Origin: JBHHUI01 sp965248775
Lineage (GTDB): Bacteria; Chloroflexota; Anaerolineae; Anaerolineales; JBHHUI01
NCBI GenBank assembly: GCA_965248775.1
Contig: OZ252150.1
Location: forward strand, 4,402,001 to 4,466,000
Reading direction: 5' to 3'
DNA length: 64,000 bases
Shown here: positions 16,996-26,286 of the stretch, piece after piece
Layout: the number at the start of each line of letters is the position of its first letter
Numbering within the stretch: position 1 is the first letter of the stretch
Notes under the pieces: model-generated
What the model was told of the DNA's origin: nothing
What the model saw: only the letters and a program-made list of their open reading frames with translations
Databases searched by the model: none
Made by a program: the position numbers and the translations under genes

Positions 16996-19317
16996 TTAGT
17001 GCGTTTCTAAATAACCCACCGCTTCTTCCGTATCGGCATCCATCGCCACCGTCAGGGTGCGCCCACTCGCAAGTGCCGATATATTGACTATCCGCACGTA
17101 GTCCTCGAATTCAATATCCCTAGGATTAAGCTGTTCCAGCATGTTTGGGGCGTTGAGGAAGAACTCGGCGTCGAAGTAGCCCCCGGCCTGATCGGGATAA
17201 ACGGCCAGTGAGTATATCTTTGATTCCATCAGATCCTGGAAAAAATGTGTTCCGTATGATGGTTCTGGGGTGCCTTTGTTTGTGGCATAGGCCAGCTCAA
17301 TTAGCATCGCGGTGTTGTGGATGTCCGCATAGGTGACCTTTACGCCTTGGTCTGGATTGTTGCTCCCCCAGCGATTGGGTCCAATCAGAATATACTGTTC
17401 ACCTTCGAGCGCCTGGTTTATGCGTCCGATGGCACGCGCCAGTGTGACTTTGTCAATCGGGTTTGGCATTGAGTCATACCTGTTCGGTGGAACATAGACG
17501 ACAAAGTTAATGTAATCCACTTTGCCTTCCGGTACAAAACCGCGCGTTGTGAACAATTTGTCTTCTTCAGCCAGATCTTGTGGGATCGCCACTGCCGGTC
17601 CTTCGGCGCGCGTGCTTTGCGGTCGGCACTGGACGAGGCGGATATTGACATCGGATTGCTTGCCTTTCGTCTGTACACTGGCTGTGAATTCAATGTCGAC
17701 CGGCACGCGATAATTCTGGCCCAAACGCTTGAGTATTCGTTTCATGCGTGGGATGAACTCTGTATCTTCGATTAGCTGGTCGAATGTCACAACCAATTCC
17801 TCAGTGGATAGTCCGGGGTTCACCATGAATAGCTTTTGTAGATGACCATCCGTCTCTCGGGAGGCAGCGAGGCGTAACCATGGAGGGCGGTTCGAAAACA
17901 CCTCCTGGATGGGATGTGTCTCAAGCTGGTTGGACTGAAGATTGAGGACGTCGATGTGGTGCTGTGAGTAGCGCCGGATGCTGCGCGGGTCTACTTCCGG
18001 GCGCAGCGTTGGATGGCTGATCGCAACCATGCGCGCGTAATCTTCACCAATGCGGTCTACTGCCCGCGTGCCAAGCCCGCATACCATCCGCAGCAAGCCA
18101 TCTTCGCGTCGGATACGGGGTGTCCAGCGGAAGGGATTGCGGCTGAATGCCACACCCGCTATGGGTGGGTAATAATAGTCGCCCTGCTGTTCACCTTCTA
18201 CAAATTGCAACAGGATGGCCATGCGCTCGTCGTAATCGATTAAGCCCTTGCGCTGACGATAGAGGAGTGCATCTGTGCTGTACACGCTTGCATAAACTTG
18301 CGATATAGCAAATGTGAGATTTTCTAGATTTTCATCAAGCGAGCACTGGTTGGGACAGAAGAAACTATCGTATTTACCGGCAAACGAGTGACGAAAGGAA
18401 TCTTCAAGCAAACTTGAAGAGCGCACGATGAGCGGCGTGCGGCCTATTTTTTTCAAAAGGTTGTGCAGGTTCGTCCGGATGCGATCCGGCAGAACACCGG
18501 CAGCGAACGATTCGCGGATGGCATCATATTCTTCTCGAATCGTCTCTGGAGACTTGTACTTTTGATTCTGCACGTGCACCAGATTGTTATCCCTTTTGAA
18601 ATGGGAAAATACATCCGTGCCGAGAAAATAAGACTCTGGGATGCCGATGTACGGAGCTAGCTCGGGGTCGGACTGTGTAATCTTCCAGGCAAGTACAATC
18701 CCGGCAGCCTTACCACCAATCTTGCCACGGCCGAAGCGCCGCTGCCGGATGCGCTTCAAATCTTTTATTGTGAGCCATTTCTTTGCAATACCGACAAACT
18801 CAAGCTGATCACTGATGATCGTTTTGATGATCACCACTTTCAGTTCTTCGAGATGATGTTGCAACGGCTGATTTTTATCCGGTGCCAAATCCTCAATTCT
18901 CTCGCCGTCGCGGATCAGAACATCAAGTGGCGCGGACTCGGGATTGTAAGTGAGCTGCCCGGGATCGGGTTTGTGGCCGGTACGCTCTTCGAGTAGTGCC
19001 GAGACGATCTGGTCGAATACTTCGATCGGCACGTTGTAAGCGAAGTAAAATTCCGTCAGGTGATCCGCGACATGATCAAGGCGTTCCTGCCAGAGTTCGG
19101 CTGCTTCCTGGCTAAACGGGTCTTCGATACCTTCCAGTTCCTGTGAGGCAATGGCTTTCTCTTCGACCTCTGCATCGAATCGTTCCAATGTGATGACACC
19201 GCGCGAAAATAACTCCTCCCGCATCCGCGTGCGGATCTGCCGTCCAAGGATTGGATACTGACGCAGCTTCACATACAGCCGTTGTGTTTTCGGCAGTTCC
19301 TGTAACGGGAAGGTCAT
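16996..19317 (-). CDS. PEP/pyruvate-binding domain protein (PPDK N-domain type)
   Basis: 773 residues. The N-terminal ~185 residues are helical and unassigned; GKIGGKAAG (198-206), PLIVRSSSLLEDS (295-307) and FAGKYDSF (312-319) are the ATP-grasp-like nucleotide-binding motifs of the PPDK/PEP-synthase N-terminal domain. The swivelling phosphohistidine domain and the PEP-binding TIM barrel of true PEP synthases are absent, so it is probably not a complete PEP synthase; a phosphotransfer or regulatory role is possible. It is the last gene of the minus-strand operon and overlaps the isomerase gene by four bases (ATGA-type coupling). Confidence 0.8.
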   Translation of the reverse strand: MTFPLQELPKTQRLYVKLRQYPILGRQIRTRMREELFSRGVITLERFDAEVEEKAIASQELEGIEDPFSQEAAELWQERLDHVADHLTEFYFAYNVPIEVFDQIVSALLEERTGHKPDPGQLTYNPESAPLDVLIRDGERIEDLAPDKNQPLQHHLEELKVVIIKTIISDQLEFVGIAKKWLTIKDLKRIRQRRFGRGKIGGKAAGIVLAWKITQSDPELAPYIGIPESYFLGTDVFSHFKRDNNLVHVQNQKYKSPETIREEYDAIRESFAAGVLPDRIRTNLHNLLKKIGRTPLIVRSSSLLEDSFRHSFAGKYDSFFCPNQCSLDENLENLTFAISQVYASVYSTDALLYRQRKGLIDYDERMAILLQFVEGEQQGDYYYPPIAGVAFSRNPFRWTPRIRREDGLLRMVCGLGTRAVDRIGEDYARMVAISHPTLRPEVDPRSIRRYSQHHIDVLNLQSNQLETHPIQEVFSNRPPWLRLAASRETDGHLQKLFMVNPGLSTEELVVTFDQLIEDTEFIPRMKRILKRLGQNYRVPVDIEFTASVQTKGKQSDVNIRLVQCRPQSTRAEGPAVAIPQDLAEEDKLFTTRGFVPEGKVDYINFVVYVPPNRYDSMPNPIDKVTLARAIGRINQALEGEQYILIGPNRWGSNNPDQGVKVTYADIHNTAMLIELAYATNKGTPEPSYGTHFFQDLMESKIYSLAVYPDQAGGYFDAEFFLNAPNMLEQLNPRDIEFEDYVRIVNISALASGRTLTVAMDADTEEAVGYLETH

Positions 19318-20372
19318 GACACTTTGGTGAGTTGCTCTTTGAACCAGGCAATGGCTTCAATCGGAGTCGGATCGACGCCATAGGCAATCGCCAGATAATA
19401 GCTCACATAGTCCCCAAAATGCAGGGCGCTCAGCATGTGTGCCAATCGGCTTTCGCCGCTGGCTTGAATGCTGTCTGTGTTATAGCCCGCGGTCATAAAT
19501 AGTTCGCGTGTCAATGCCAGACGAGTCTGATTGTGCGGGTTTGCAAGCGGAGATTCTAAAAACAGCGCGATCGTTTTATCCGCCAGAAATTCCGGTTGCT
19601 CAAGGCCACATGCGGCATTGTGGTTGAACTCCGGCAGCACATCGTATTGTGCCCAGGCTTTGCCGTTCTCGGCGATCTGTCCGGTCCAGCGCCGGGCGAC
19701 GGGTGCGAGCGGTTCGGCAGCGAACAGGAGCACTTGGCGCTCCATGAGTTGTCCCGCAAGACGCTTTGCCGGATTGCGCGCCAGTAATGACTCTCGCTTT
19801 AGATTGCCTTGTTGTTCGCGTAGTAATGCAACCGTCGAGAGGACATCTTCGCTGTAATCGCGGACCAGACCGAGGCGCGTGAGCAATGCCAAAGGTAACA
19901 TGAATGAATATCCAATGGCAGCGCGTGGCTGACTGTTGTATGAAAATTTCCAATGAGTACCGCCTGCTTCGCTCGCGAACCTGGCGAGTTCTCCACCGGT
20001 TGAAAAGCTCACCAATTGCGCACCGCGGACCTGGGCGGCGCGGAACGTAGTCAGTGTTTCTTCCGTGTTGCCGGAATGCGAAGCGCCGATGACGAGTGAG
20101 TTCGGGCCGACATAGGCCGGAAGATCATAGTCACGTACCGATTCTATCGGTACCGGACATTCATCGGCCAACAGTGATTTGAGCAGCGAGCCGCCAATGG
20201 CTGAGCCGCCCATGCCACAGATAACAATATTCGCGATTTCGTTCACTCTTGGTAGAGGCAACGTTTGTGCATGTTGCCAGGCCGTTTCAATTTGGGTCGG
20301 CAAGCCGTCGATGTGGTCGCCCATACCGAGCGTGTCGAATTCGATGTAGCGTGCAGGATCGTCGAGGAACAA
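19314..20372 (-). CDS. bifunctional phosphoglucose/phosphomannose isomerase
   Basis: 352 residues with the SIS-domain layout of the archaeal/bacterial Pgi/Pmi family: GMGGSAIGGSLL (53-64), SHSGNTEETL (98-107), and the later NAACGLEQPEFLADK region; a C-terminal His/Lys-rich part closes the active site. It interconverts glucose-6-P/fructose-6-P and mannose-6-P/fructose-6-P, feeding both glycolysis and GDP-mannose supply. It sits 12 bases after rsmI and overlaps the next gene, so it is co-transcribed. Confidence 0.88.
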   Translation of the reverse strand: MFLDDPARYIEFDTLGMGDHIDGLPTQIETAWQHAQTLPLPRVNEIANIVICGMGGSAIGGSLLKSLLADECPVPIESVRDYDLPAYVGPNSLVIGASHSGNTEETLTTFRAAQVRGAQLVSFSTGGELARFASEAGGTHWKFSYNSQPRAAIGYSFMLPLALLTRLGLVRDYSEDVLSTVALLREQQGNLKRESLLARNPAKRLAGQLMERQVLLFAAEPLAPVARRWTGQIAENGKAWAQYDVLPEFNHNAACGLEQPEFLADKTIALFLESPLANPHNQTRLALTRELFMTAGYNTDSIQASGESRLAHMLSALHFGDYVSYYLAIAYGVDPTPIEAIAWFKEQLTKVS

Positions 20373-20384
20373 AATGGTATTCCT

Positions 20385-21212
20385 TTACTTGGTGGTTTCC
20401 ACCGCAAGCCGATAAACAGACCGTCGCGGCCAGCCGCTTTCATTGGCGATCTTTTTGGCTGCGGTTGTGGGACTGGTGCCTGCTGCAATCGATTCCGAGA
20501 GAGCAGAACGTACTTGCGTCTCCGTCCACGTTTCTATTTCATCCGGGGCTGCGCCTGCAATGACGAGCGTGATTTCGCCCCGTGCTTCAGACGGGCTGAA
20601 ATGCTCGCGGGCTTCCTGCACGTTTCCCCGGAATATCTCTTCATGTAATTTGGTTAACTCTCGCGCGATCGCAATCTTCCGGTTGCCAAGTTCCGTTGCA
20701 ATGTCACGCAATGTATCCCGCAGCCGATGTGGTGATTCAAAAGCAATTAATGTGCGACGATCGTTTACATTCTCTACCAGTAACGCGCGACGGGCAGCGC
20801 TCCGCCGGGGCAGAAACCCGAGGAAGACAAACGCATTGGTAGGCAGACCCGATGCTACCAAGGCAGTTGCAATTGCGGAGGGTCCGGGCACAGGTGTCAC
20901 TTTATGACCCGTTTCTATTGCGGCATTAATCAGCTCATAGCCCGGATCGGAGATGCCCGGCATGCCGCCATCCGATACCAGCGCCACATTTCCGTTCCGC
21001 AGAGCGGCCAGAATAATATCCAGCTTCGAAAGCTTATTGTGCTCAAAGTAAGAAGTTAGCGCGGTGCTGATTTCAAAGTGCGTGAGCAGCTTGCGTGTGC
21101 GCCGCGTGTCTTCTGCCGCGATCAGGTCGGCTTCCTTCAAGATTCGGAGGGCGCGTGCGCTGATGTCTTCCAGGTTTCCGATCGGCGTGCCGACGATGTA
21201 CAAAGTGCCCAT
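20385..21212 (-). CDS. rsmI: 16S rRNA (cytidine(1402)-2'-O)-methyltransferase
   Basis: 275 residues: MGTLYIVGTPIGNLEDISAR at the N-terminus, AEDTRRTRKLL, SDGGMPGISDPG (80-91), VTPVPGPSAIATALVASG and FLGFLPRRSAARR are diagnostic for the tetrapyrrole-methylase-fold RsmI (YraL) family. It methylates the ribose of C1402 in the ribosomal P site using SAM. It is within the minus-strand operon, 70 bases after the KaiC-like gene. Confidence 0.95.
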   Translation of the reverse strand: MGTLYIVGTPIGNLEDISARALRILKEADLIAAEDTRRTRKLLTHFEISTALTSYFEHNKLSKLDIILAALRNGNVALVSDGGMPGISDPGYELINAAIETGHKVTPVPGPSAIATALVASGLPTNAFVFLGFLPRRSAARRALLVENVNDRRTLIAFESPHRLRDTLRDIATELGNRKIAIARELTKLHEEIFRGNVQEAREHFSPSEARGEITLVIAGAAPDEIETWTETQVRSALSESIAAGTSPTTAAKKIANESGWPRRSVYRLAVETTK

Positions 21213-21282
21213 GAGTGGAGTGCAGGCTGATGAGAGCGGATTTAGGAGCGCCCGATTGTTGATCAGCGAACGGGATGCGAAG

Positions 21283-22029
21283 TTAGTGGACGTTGGAGAT
21301 CATGCTCTGGCGGGAGAGCCCGGAAAGCAATCCCTGGCGACCTTCAAAGGGTTCTCCAATCTCGATCCCGCCGGGTCGAATCTCGAACCGGAAGATCTGC
21401 TTGGAGTGCGCACTGCCGCGCATCTTGAGCACCAGGATCGCACGCTGGATGGCGCTATCAATTTCAAGATAACGTAACATCACTATGCAGTCTGTCACAA
21501 ATGCGAGCCGGCCTTTCTCGGCAACCTGTGGCCGGGCCTGCGTCTCTTCACTTAGCAGCATGGCAGTGGTGCCCTCGCGTCTGAGAGCATTAATAAGTGC
21601 GGCGTAACTTTTTCGCAGTTCGTGTTCGTCGGCTGTAAGTCGCGTAAATTGGGTGGCGCTGTCGACAACGACGCGTTGAATATTCCTGTCGCGGATGAGG
21701 GCCGTCAATGGACTGTCTGAAGCTTGAAGGCTCGCCAGGAATACTTCAGGAGAAGTAAATTGCAGCGTAAGCATTCCGTTCTCTTCAAGGGTGCGAATGT
21801 CCAGTTCCAGACTATCAGCATCGCGGTAAAGCGAGCGCGGGAACTCCTCGAAGGAAACGAATAACCCCGCTTCGTCCCGCGCGATCGCGCCATGGTGCAG
21901 ATAGTTCAGTGCAAACGTGGTCTTGCCTGTGCCGGGCGCGCCCCGCACGAGGACGGAGGATCCGGATACGAATCCTCCAGATAGTATCTCATCCAAGCGG
22001 GTGATCCCCGTCGGTACTCTTTCTGTCAT
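21283..22029 (-). CDS. KaiC-like RecA-superfamily ATPase
   Basis: 248 residues from MTERVPTGITRLDEILSGGF; the frame extends to 22113, but starting here avoids a 46-base overlap with the previous gene and matches KaiC-domain starts. Walker A GAPGTGKTTFALNYL (30-44), FVSFEEFP, Walker B RVVVDSATQF and the KaiC-type TAMLLSEETQ strand are all visible. Single-domain KaiC-like proteins are common in Archaea and Chloroflexota; they couple ATP hydrolysis to signalling or gating and are not clock proteins. No KaiA or KaiB is nearby. Neighbours on both sides are envelope or rRNA genes, which does not explain its role. Confidence 0.78.
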   Translation of the reverse strand: MTERVPTGITRLDEILSGGFVSGSSVLVRGAPGTGKTTFALNYLHHGAIARDEAGLFVSFEEFPRSLYRDADSLELDIRTLEENGMLTLQFTSPEVFLASLQASDSPLTALIRDRNIQRVVVDSATQFTRLTADEHELRKSYAALINALRREGTTAMLLSEETQARPQVAEKGRLAFVTDCIVMLRYLEIDSAIQRAILVLKMRGSAHSKQIFRFEIRPGGIEIGEPFEGRQGLLSGLSRQSMISNVH

Positions 22030-22067
22030 GTTGTGCTCTTGGTCCGCTTGCGGGGCCGACTGTGTCG

Positions 22068-22862
22068 CTACGAAGCGCGTTCGAAATTGATCAGGATCAG
22101 GTTGCGTTCGCAATCGGCGAAAGTATCAAAGAATAGCCGGATGGATAGCGGCTGCCCGGTATTATTGTACAACTGCACACTATATTCTGCTTGCGTGGCA
22201 ACCACATGGTCGTTCAGAACGAGTTCGTAGCCCCCGGCTTGGGAATATGCTGGGGCACTACCGGAGGTGGCAGTCAGCGATTGGCCCCCGCCCTCGAAAT
22301 GAATGACATAGCCATCCACACCATTGCCGCCATCAAAGACTGTACCCGCGATGCCGAGCCAGTTACAGCCTTCGTCATTGGCAAAGTTGGCCAATGGGAG
22401 AGGCGATCCTTCCTGCACAATGAATTCGAAATTGCCAGATATTATCACTCGTGTCGGCGATGGCTCTGCTGCCGGCGTCAGACTGGCCGGTGGCTCGGTA
22501 CGGGTAGGCGAAACCGAAGGAGCTATCGTCGCCGGCGGTTCCGAAGGTTGCGACGTTGGAGTAATGGTTAATGTCGCCGTCGACGTTGGATTAGGCGTCT
22601 CGCTGAAGAGTGGGGTGACTGTTGCAACAGCAATGGCGGCTGTGGGCAACGTGGATTGAGTTGGCAGCACAGCGACCACTGGGAGCGTGGGAGGTGGATA
22701 TGGGTTAAGTGGGCTGCGCGGTTGAAAAAAGAAGAACGCGAATATCGCACTACTAGCCAAGGTAAGCAGCAATACAACAACGGTGATCAGGTTTACCAGC
22801 AACGGGCCGTTCTGGCCCTTACGCCGCTGGCGCGTCCGGTCCCTTGCTCTCCGACTAATCAT
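22068..22862 (-). CDS. membrane-anchored protein, paralogue A, with Thr/Pro-rich stalk
   Basis: 264 residues. Short basic cytoplasmic N-terminus (RRARDRTRQRRKGQ), one transmembrane segment (~22-48), a Pro/Thr/Ser stalk (~50-140) and a C-terminal ~115-residue domain: CNWLGIAGTVFDGGN, VIHFEGGGQSL, GGYELVLND, ADCERNLILINF. The same motifs occur in the neighbouring gene (22892-23683); two Cys (in CNW and DC.RNL) are conserved in both and could form a disulfide outside the cell. No known domain is recognised. Expressed in the minus-strand operon between its paralogue and the KaiC-like gene. Confidence 0.78.
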   Translation of the reverse strand: MISRRARDRTRQRRKGQNGPLLVNLITVVVLLLTLASSAIFAFFFFQPRSPLNPYPPPTLPVVAVLPTQSTLPTAAIAVATVTPLFSETPNPTSTATLTITPTSQPSEPPATIAPSVSPTRTEPPASLTPAAEPSPTRVIISGNFEFIVQEGSPLPLANFANDEGCNWLGIAGTVFDGGNGVDGYVIHFEGGGQSLTATSGSAPAYSQAGGYELVLNDHVVATQAEYSVQLYNNTGQPLSIRLFFDTFADCERNLILINFERAS

Positions 22863-22891
22863 GGCGCAGCGCGGGCAGATGTCGCCGGGCG

Positions 22892-23683
22892 CTAATGGTT
22901 CTGGACGAAATTAACCAGGATAAGATTGCGATTGCAGTCGGCAAATGTAGGTACAACAATCTGGTCGGAGAGCGGTGCGCCGCCTAGGTCCAGCAGCTGC
23001 ATCACAAATTCGTCGGTTGTATCTCTAGGCGTGGTGTCCAGGGAATGCTCATAACCACCCGGGCCATAGTTCGAATTGGTGCCGGTAATCGCGTCGATGG
23101 ATAAACCACCACCTTCCAGGTGCACCAGATTTCCGATGATGGGATTCCCTTCCAGATCGAAGACCTGCCCGCCAATACCCATCCAATTGCAGTCTAGATC
23201 CGGATGAGCGAACTGGCGAATGTACTGCACTTTTTCATCTTGTAATGTGAATTGGAATTCCGATGGCGTGTTGGTTGGTACAACAGTCGCTGTTGGTGTC
23301 GGTGTCGGGCCGGTTGCCGTTGCTGATGGCGAGACGCTCGGATCAAGCGTAGAAGTGGGTGTGTCCACTACAATGCGCGTTGGGGTTGCCGTGGCTGCTT
23401 CTGTTTGCGTTGGCGTGGGAGTATCGGGCTCAGGTGTGTTCGTATCGGATGGGGCTGTGTCGGTTGGCGTCCATTCCGGCGGGAGCGTCGGAAAGTTCGA
23501 TGAGTCGGGTGTGTCGGTCGGCGTGGGTAGTACTGCGACAGCCGGTTTGGTGGGCGGTGGGAAGAAATTAAGCCCACTGGTTGGATTCGCAAACACAGAC
23601 AGAAAATAAAGCCCAGAGCAAGCTGTTGCGGCGATGATCAACAGCGTCACAAGATTTACGATGAGTGAACCGCGATTTGTCAT
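22892..23683 (-). CDS. membrane-anchored protein, paralogue B, with Thr/Pro-rich stalk
   Basis: 263 residues with the same architecture as the gene at 22068-22862: transmembrane segment ~8-32, TPTDTP-rich stalk to ~135, then the C-terminal domain CNWMGIGGQVFDLEG, VHLEGGGLSID, GGYEHSLD, ADCNRNLILVNF. The pair probably arose by tandem duplication; the stalks diverged more than the domains. The domain is predicted to sit on the outer face of the membrane. Function unknown; the repeated gene order with a parvulin lipoprotein suggests an envelope role. Confidence 0.78.
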   Translation of the reverse strand: MTNRGSLIVNLVTLLIIAATACSGLYFLSVFANPTSGLNFFPPPTKPAVAVLPTPTDTPDSSNFPTLPPEWTPTDTAPSDTNTPEPDTPTPTQTEAATATPTRIVVDTPTSTLDPSVSPSATATGPTPTPTATVVPTNTPSEFQFTLQDEKVQYIRQFAHPDLDCNWMGIGGQVFDLEGNPIIGNLVHLEGGGLSIDAITGTNSNYGPGGYEHSLDTTPRDTTDEFVMQLLDLGGAPLSDQIVVPTFADCNRNLILVNFVQNH

Positions 23684-23725
23684 TTTGCCTGCTCCGTTTC
23701 CTTGGTCTCCAAACGAATAGGGTCG

Positions 23726-24700
23726 CTAGGAGATAAATCTTTCGATGTCTGCTGTTGCCCGCAGATCAGCCAGCCAGTCTTCAATTGCAGCCTGCTGTAA
23801 GTGCAGCCGGAATTCTGGCGCGATCGAACGTTCCGGCTCGAATTCCAGGGTCTCAACAATATGAAACCCTAAAAACGTTGAAACCACAGCACTGACAACG
23901 CCGGCGTCCTGACCAAACGCTATATCTTCCACCTCAGGCACAGTCAGTACTCCACGCGGGAACCAGCCGAGCTCGCCACCATTGATGCGGGTACTCTGAT
24001 CTTGCGAATTATTCACTGCCAACGTTGCAAAATCCGCGCCAGCCGCCAATTGCTCCCGAATTGCCAGTGCGGCCTCTTCTGTGGAAACCAGAATATGGCG
24101 GGCGCGCACGTGTTCGGCCGATTCTGATACCGCCTCGACAATCTTGCTCTGCACCATATCTGCGAGAAGCCAATCGTGTAACTGCAGACGGAAGGTTTCC
24201 GGCGTATACAGGTTGAGTTCGAGCCACTCCAGGAACTGATCTTCCCCTTCTGCGTCGGCTACGCTCTGGTCGTAGGTGACCTGTACTTCTGCAGCGCTGA
24301 TGGAAAAACCCTGCGCCTGTGCCTGCTGCACAATCAGGCGGACCGAGATCATTTGTTCGAGAACCTTGGCCTGATAATCTCCCTGTGTAGCTGTGTCGAC
24401 CCCGCGAATGGCGAAAGCGAGTTTATGTCGCGAAACTTCTGTTTCGAAGTCTGCGAGCAGGATGCCTTCACCGTTCACACGGGCTGCCAAGGGCGCTTCG
24501 GTCGGCGTAACGCTTGGAGGCGGCGCATCTGTCGGAGTTTGTTCGACGAACGTAGCTTCCACGACCGGCGCACTAGCTGTGGGGGAAATATCCCCTTCAC
24601 TCGCCTCGCCGCCAGATGGCGATTGGTTGGCGCCGCATGCCGTGAGCAGCAGGGCGATCAGGACAGATATGCAGGCCGCGAAGGCACGAATCCGATGCAA
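23726..24700 (-). CDS. lipoprotein peptidyl-prolyl isomerase of the parvulin (PpiC/PrsA/SurA) type
   Basis: 324 residues. Lipobox LLLTAC puts the lipidated Cys at 22; a Pro/Thr linker follows. The chaperone-like N-domain (ARVNGEGILLADFETEVSRH, IRLIVQQAQAQGFSIS) leads into the parvulin domain (~195-290): VRARHILVSTEEAALA, AAGADFATLAVNNSQD, GGELGWFPRGVL, VPEVEDIAFGQ and VVSTFLGFHIVETLE. It should fold secreted proteins outside the membrane. It is the first gene of the minus-strand operon that runs to 16996. Confidence 0.9.
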   Translation of the reverse strand: MHRIRAFAACISVLIALLLTACGANQSPSGGEASEGDISPTASAPVVEATFVEQTPTDAPPPSVTPTEAPLAARVNGEGILLADFETEVSRHKLAFAIRGVDTATQGDYQAKVLEQMISVRLIVQQAQAQGFSISAAEVQVTYDQSVADAEGEDQFLEWLELNLYTPETFRLQLHDWLLADMVQSKIVEAVSESAEHVRARHILVSTEEAALAIREQLAAGADFATLAVNNSQDQSTRINGGELGWFPRGVLTVPEVEDIAFGQDAGVVSAVVSTFLGFHIVETLEFEPERSIAPEFRLHLQQAAIEDWLADLRATADIERFIS

Positions 24701-24824
24701 AGCTCCTCTTTATGTAGCGTCAGTCAAGTTGGCGGCAATTATACTCAAGGGGACTCGCGATGCAAAATGCGGTAGCTCCGTTGACAGATGACTTTGTGCC
24801 GGGTAGAGTGGCGCCGCCCCGCCT

Positions 24825-25850
24825 ATGCACCATCTCACACGTTTGCTCATCCCATTTGCTGCGGCCTTATTCCTCTCGGCTTGTATTGCAGCTCCGCCAT
24901 TGGATGCCCCCCCTACCATTGTGCTGCAGATTCCCACAGTCAAGGCAAGCCAGCCTCTTCCCACAGCCCTTCCGGCCAGTGCAACCAGCCTCCCAACCTT
25001 CACAGCTACCGCTCGTCCAACCGAAACGCACACCCCGGCACCAACGCCGACTTTGCTTCCCACAGCAACCCCCGAATGTCAGGAGGTCACTGGGACGGTC
25101 ACCGAAATCGATGTACCGAGTCCCACAGCGGATTATCCAATGCGAACGCGCGTTTATTTGCCGCCTTGTTACGAGGCGCGGCCGGACCTGGCTTATCCGG
25201 TGCTCTATTTACTTCACGGGCGCGGCCACACACAGGCAACCTGGGATGAGATCGGTGTAAATGAGGCGGCCGATCAGCTTATCGCGAGCGGCGCAGCGCC
25301 TCCCTTCCTGATTGTGATGCCGCGTGAAGTGGGTGATGATCGATTTGGTGATGCTGTCGTAGCCGATTTAATAAGGGTGATCGCGGCGAATTTCCGGGCA
25401 ATTGATTCCCGTAATTATCGGGCGCTTGGAGGGATGTCACGCGGGGGTGGTTGGACGTTGCGCATTGGTCTGCAGTATCCGCAAACGTTTGGCGCGTTGG
25501 GGTTTCATAGTCTGGCGATCTTCTTCGTGGACGAAGTGCGCGTGAATGGCTGGATTGATGATGTCCTGGAATCAGAGTTGCCCCAGATATACATTGACAT
25601 AGGCGAAGTTGACGGATTGATTATCAGTGCTGAATTTTTGCACGAACTTCTCGAAAGTAAAGGGATAACGCATACATTCATTGTGCAGCCGGGTGGTCAC
25701 AGCACGGCATACTGGTCTGCGCATGTGGAGGAATACCTGCGCTGGTATGCAGCAGCCTGGGGAAGCGCGCCCTTCATCTTACAAGACGTTGAACAATTTT
25801 TGACTGACTGTGAAGATGATACTTGTCGCGGACTTCTCCCTACGCGATAA
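24825..25850 (+). CDS. lipoprotein esterase of the EstD/antigen-85 type
   Basis: 341 residues. Signal peptide with lipobox LSAC (Cys20), a Pro/Thr-rich stalk to ~85, then an alpha/beta-hydrolase domain of the putative esterase family: MRTRVYLPPCYEA, YPVLYLLHGRGHTQATW (oxyanion region), nucleophile Ser205 in GGMSRGG, likely Asp in DIGEVDGL and His in PGGHSTAYW. It would hydrolyse esters at the cell surface. The start ATG at 24825 has no clear ribosome site. It points away from the parvulin gene, so the two share a 124-base divergent promoter region. Confidence 0.85.
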   Translation: MHHLTRLLIPFAAALFLSACIAAPPLDAPPTIVLQIPTVKASQPLPTALPASATSLPTFTATARPTETHTPAPTPTLLPTATPECQEVTGTVTEIDVPSPTADYPMRTRVYLPPCYEARPDLAYPVLYLLHGRGHTQATWDEIGVNEAADQLIASGAAPPFLIVMPREVGDDRFGDAVVADLIRVIAANFRAIDSRNYRALGGMSRGGGWTLRIGLQYPQTFGALGFHSLAIFFVDEVRVNGWIDDVLESELPQIYIDIGEVDGLIISAEFLHELLESKGITHTFIVQPGGHSTAYWSAHVEEYLRWYAAAWGSAPFILQDVEQFLTDCEDDTCRGLLPTR

Positions 25851-25885
25851 TACATCCCGCGTCTAAAAGATCATTTAGAGGAACC

Positions 25886-26281
25886 GTGCCGGAAAATAAC
25901 CGCCGCTGGAAAATAATATTGTTGGGCACCATGCTACTGGGTTCGCTCATGATCTCGGCTTGTATTATTTCACAGCTCTTCGTTGGAGCAGAACCAGAAG
26001 TCGATCTTGTTGGGCTTTATGATGTGAGCGGGGAAAATCCTGATGGGAGTGTGTATTCGGGCGAAGCAACGATCACTGCTGATGGAAATAATTTTGTGAT
26101 CCGTTGGGACATCGGACCCGAAACAATCATCGGCAATGGGAGTTGGGATGGTGAGCACTTGAATGTGCAGTTCGAGGGTGGGCAGGCGACCTACACTCGC
26201 GCTCCGAATGGCGTGCTCAGTGGAATATGGTTCTTGGATGGAGTGACTAATCAAGGATTGGATACCCTTACTCCCCGATAG
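25886..26281 (+). CDS. small lipoprotein of unknown function
   Basis: 131 residues from a GTG at 25886, chosen because AGAGGA precedes it by four bases; the frame itself begins at 25823, overlapping the esterase gene. Signal peptide and lipobox LMISACIIS are followed by a ~95-residue beta-rich domain (VGLYDVSGENPDGSVYSGEA, GNGSWDGEHLNVQFEGG, GVLSGIWFLDG) of the kind seen in surface-exposed sandwich proteins. Directly downstream of the esterase and probably co-transcribed. Confidence 0.65.
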   Translation: MPENNRRWKIILLGTMLLGSLMISACIISQLFVGAEPEVDLVGLYDVSGENPDGSVYSGEATITADGNNFVIRWDIGPETIIGNGSWDGEHLNVQFEGGQATYTRAPNGVLSGIWFLDGVTNQGLDTLTPR

Positions 26282-26286
26282 GTCTG

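Noticed and set aside
22029..22113. Upstream start for the KaiC-like gene
   Set aside because: Starting at 22113 would overlap the preceding gene by 46 bases and add a 28-residue tail without resemblance to KaiC-like proteins; 22029 was kept.
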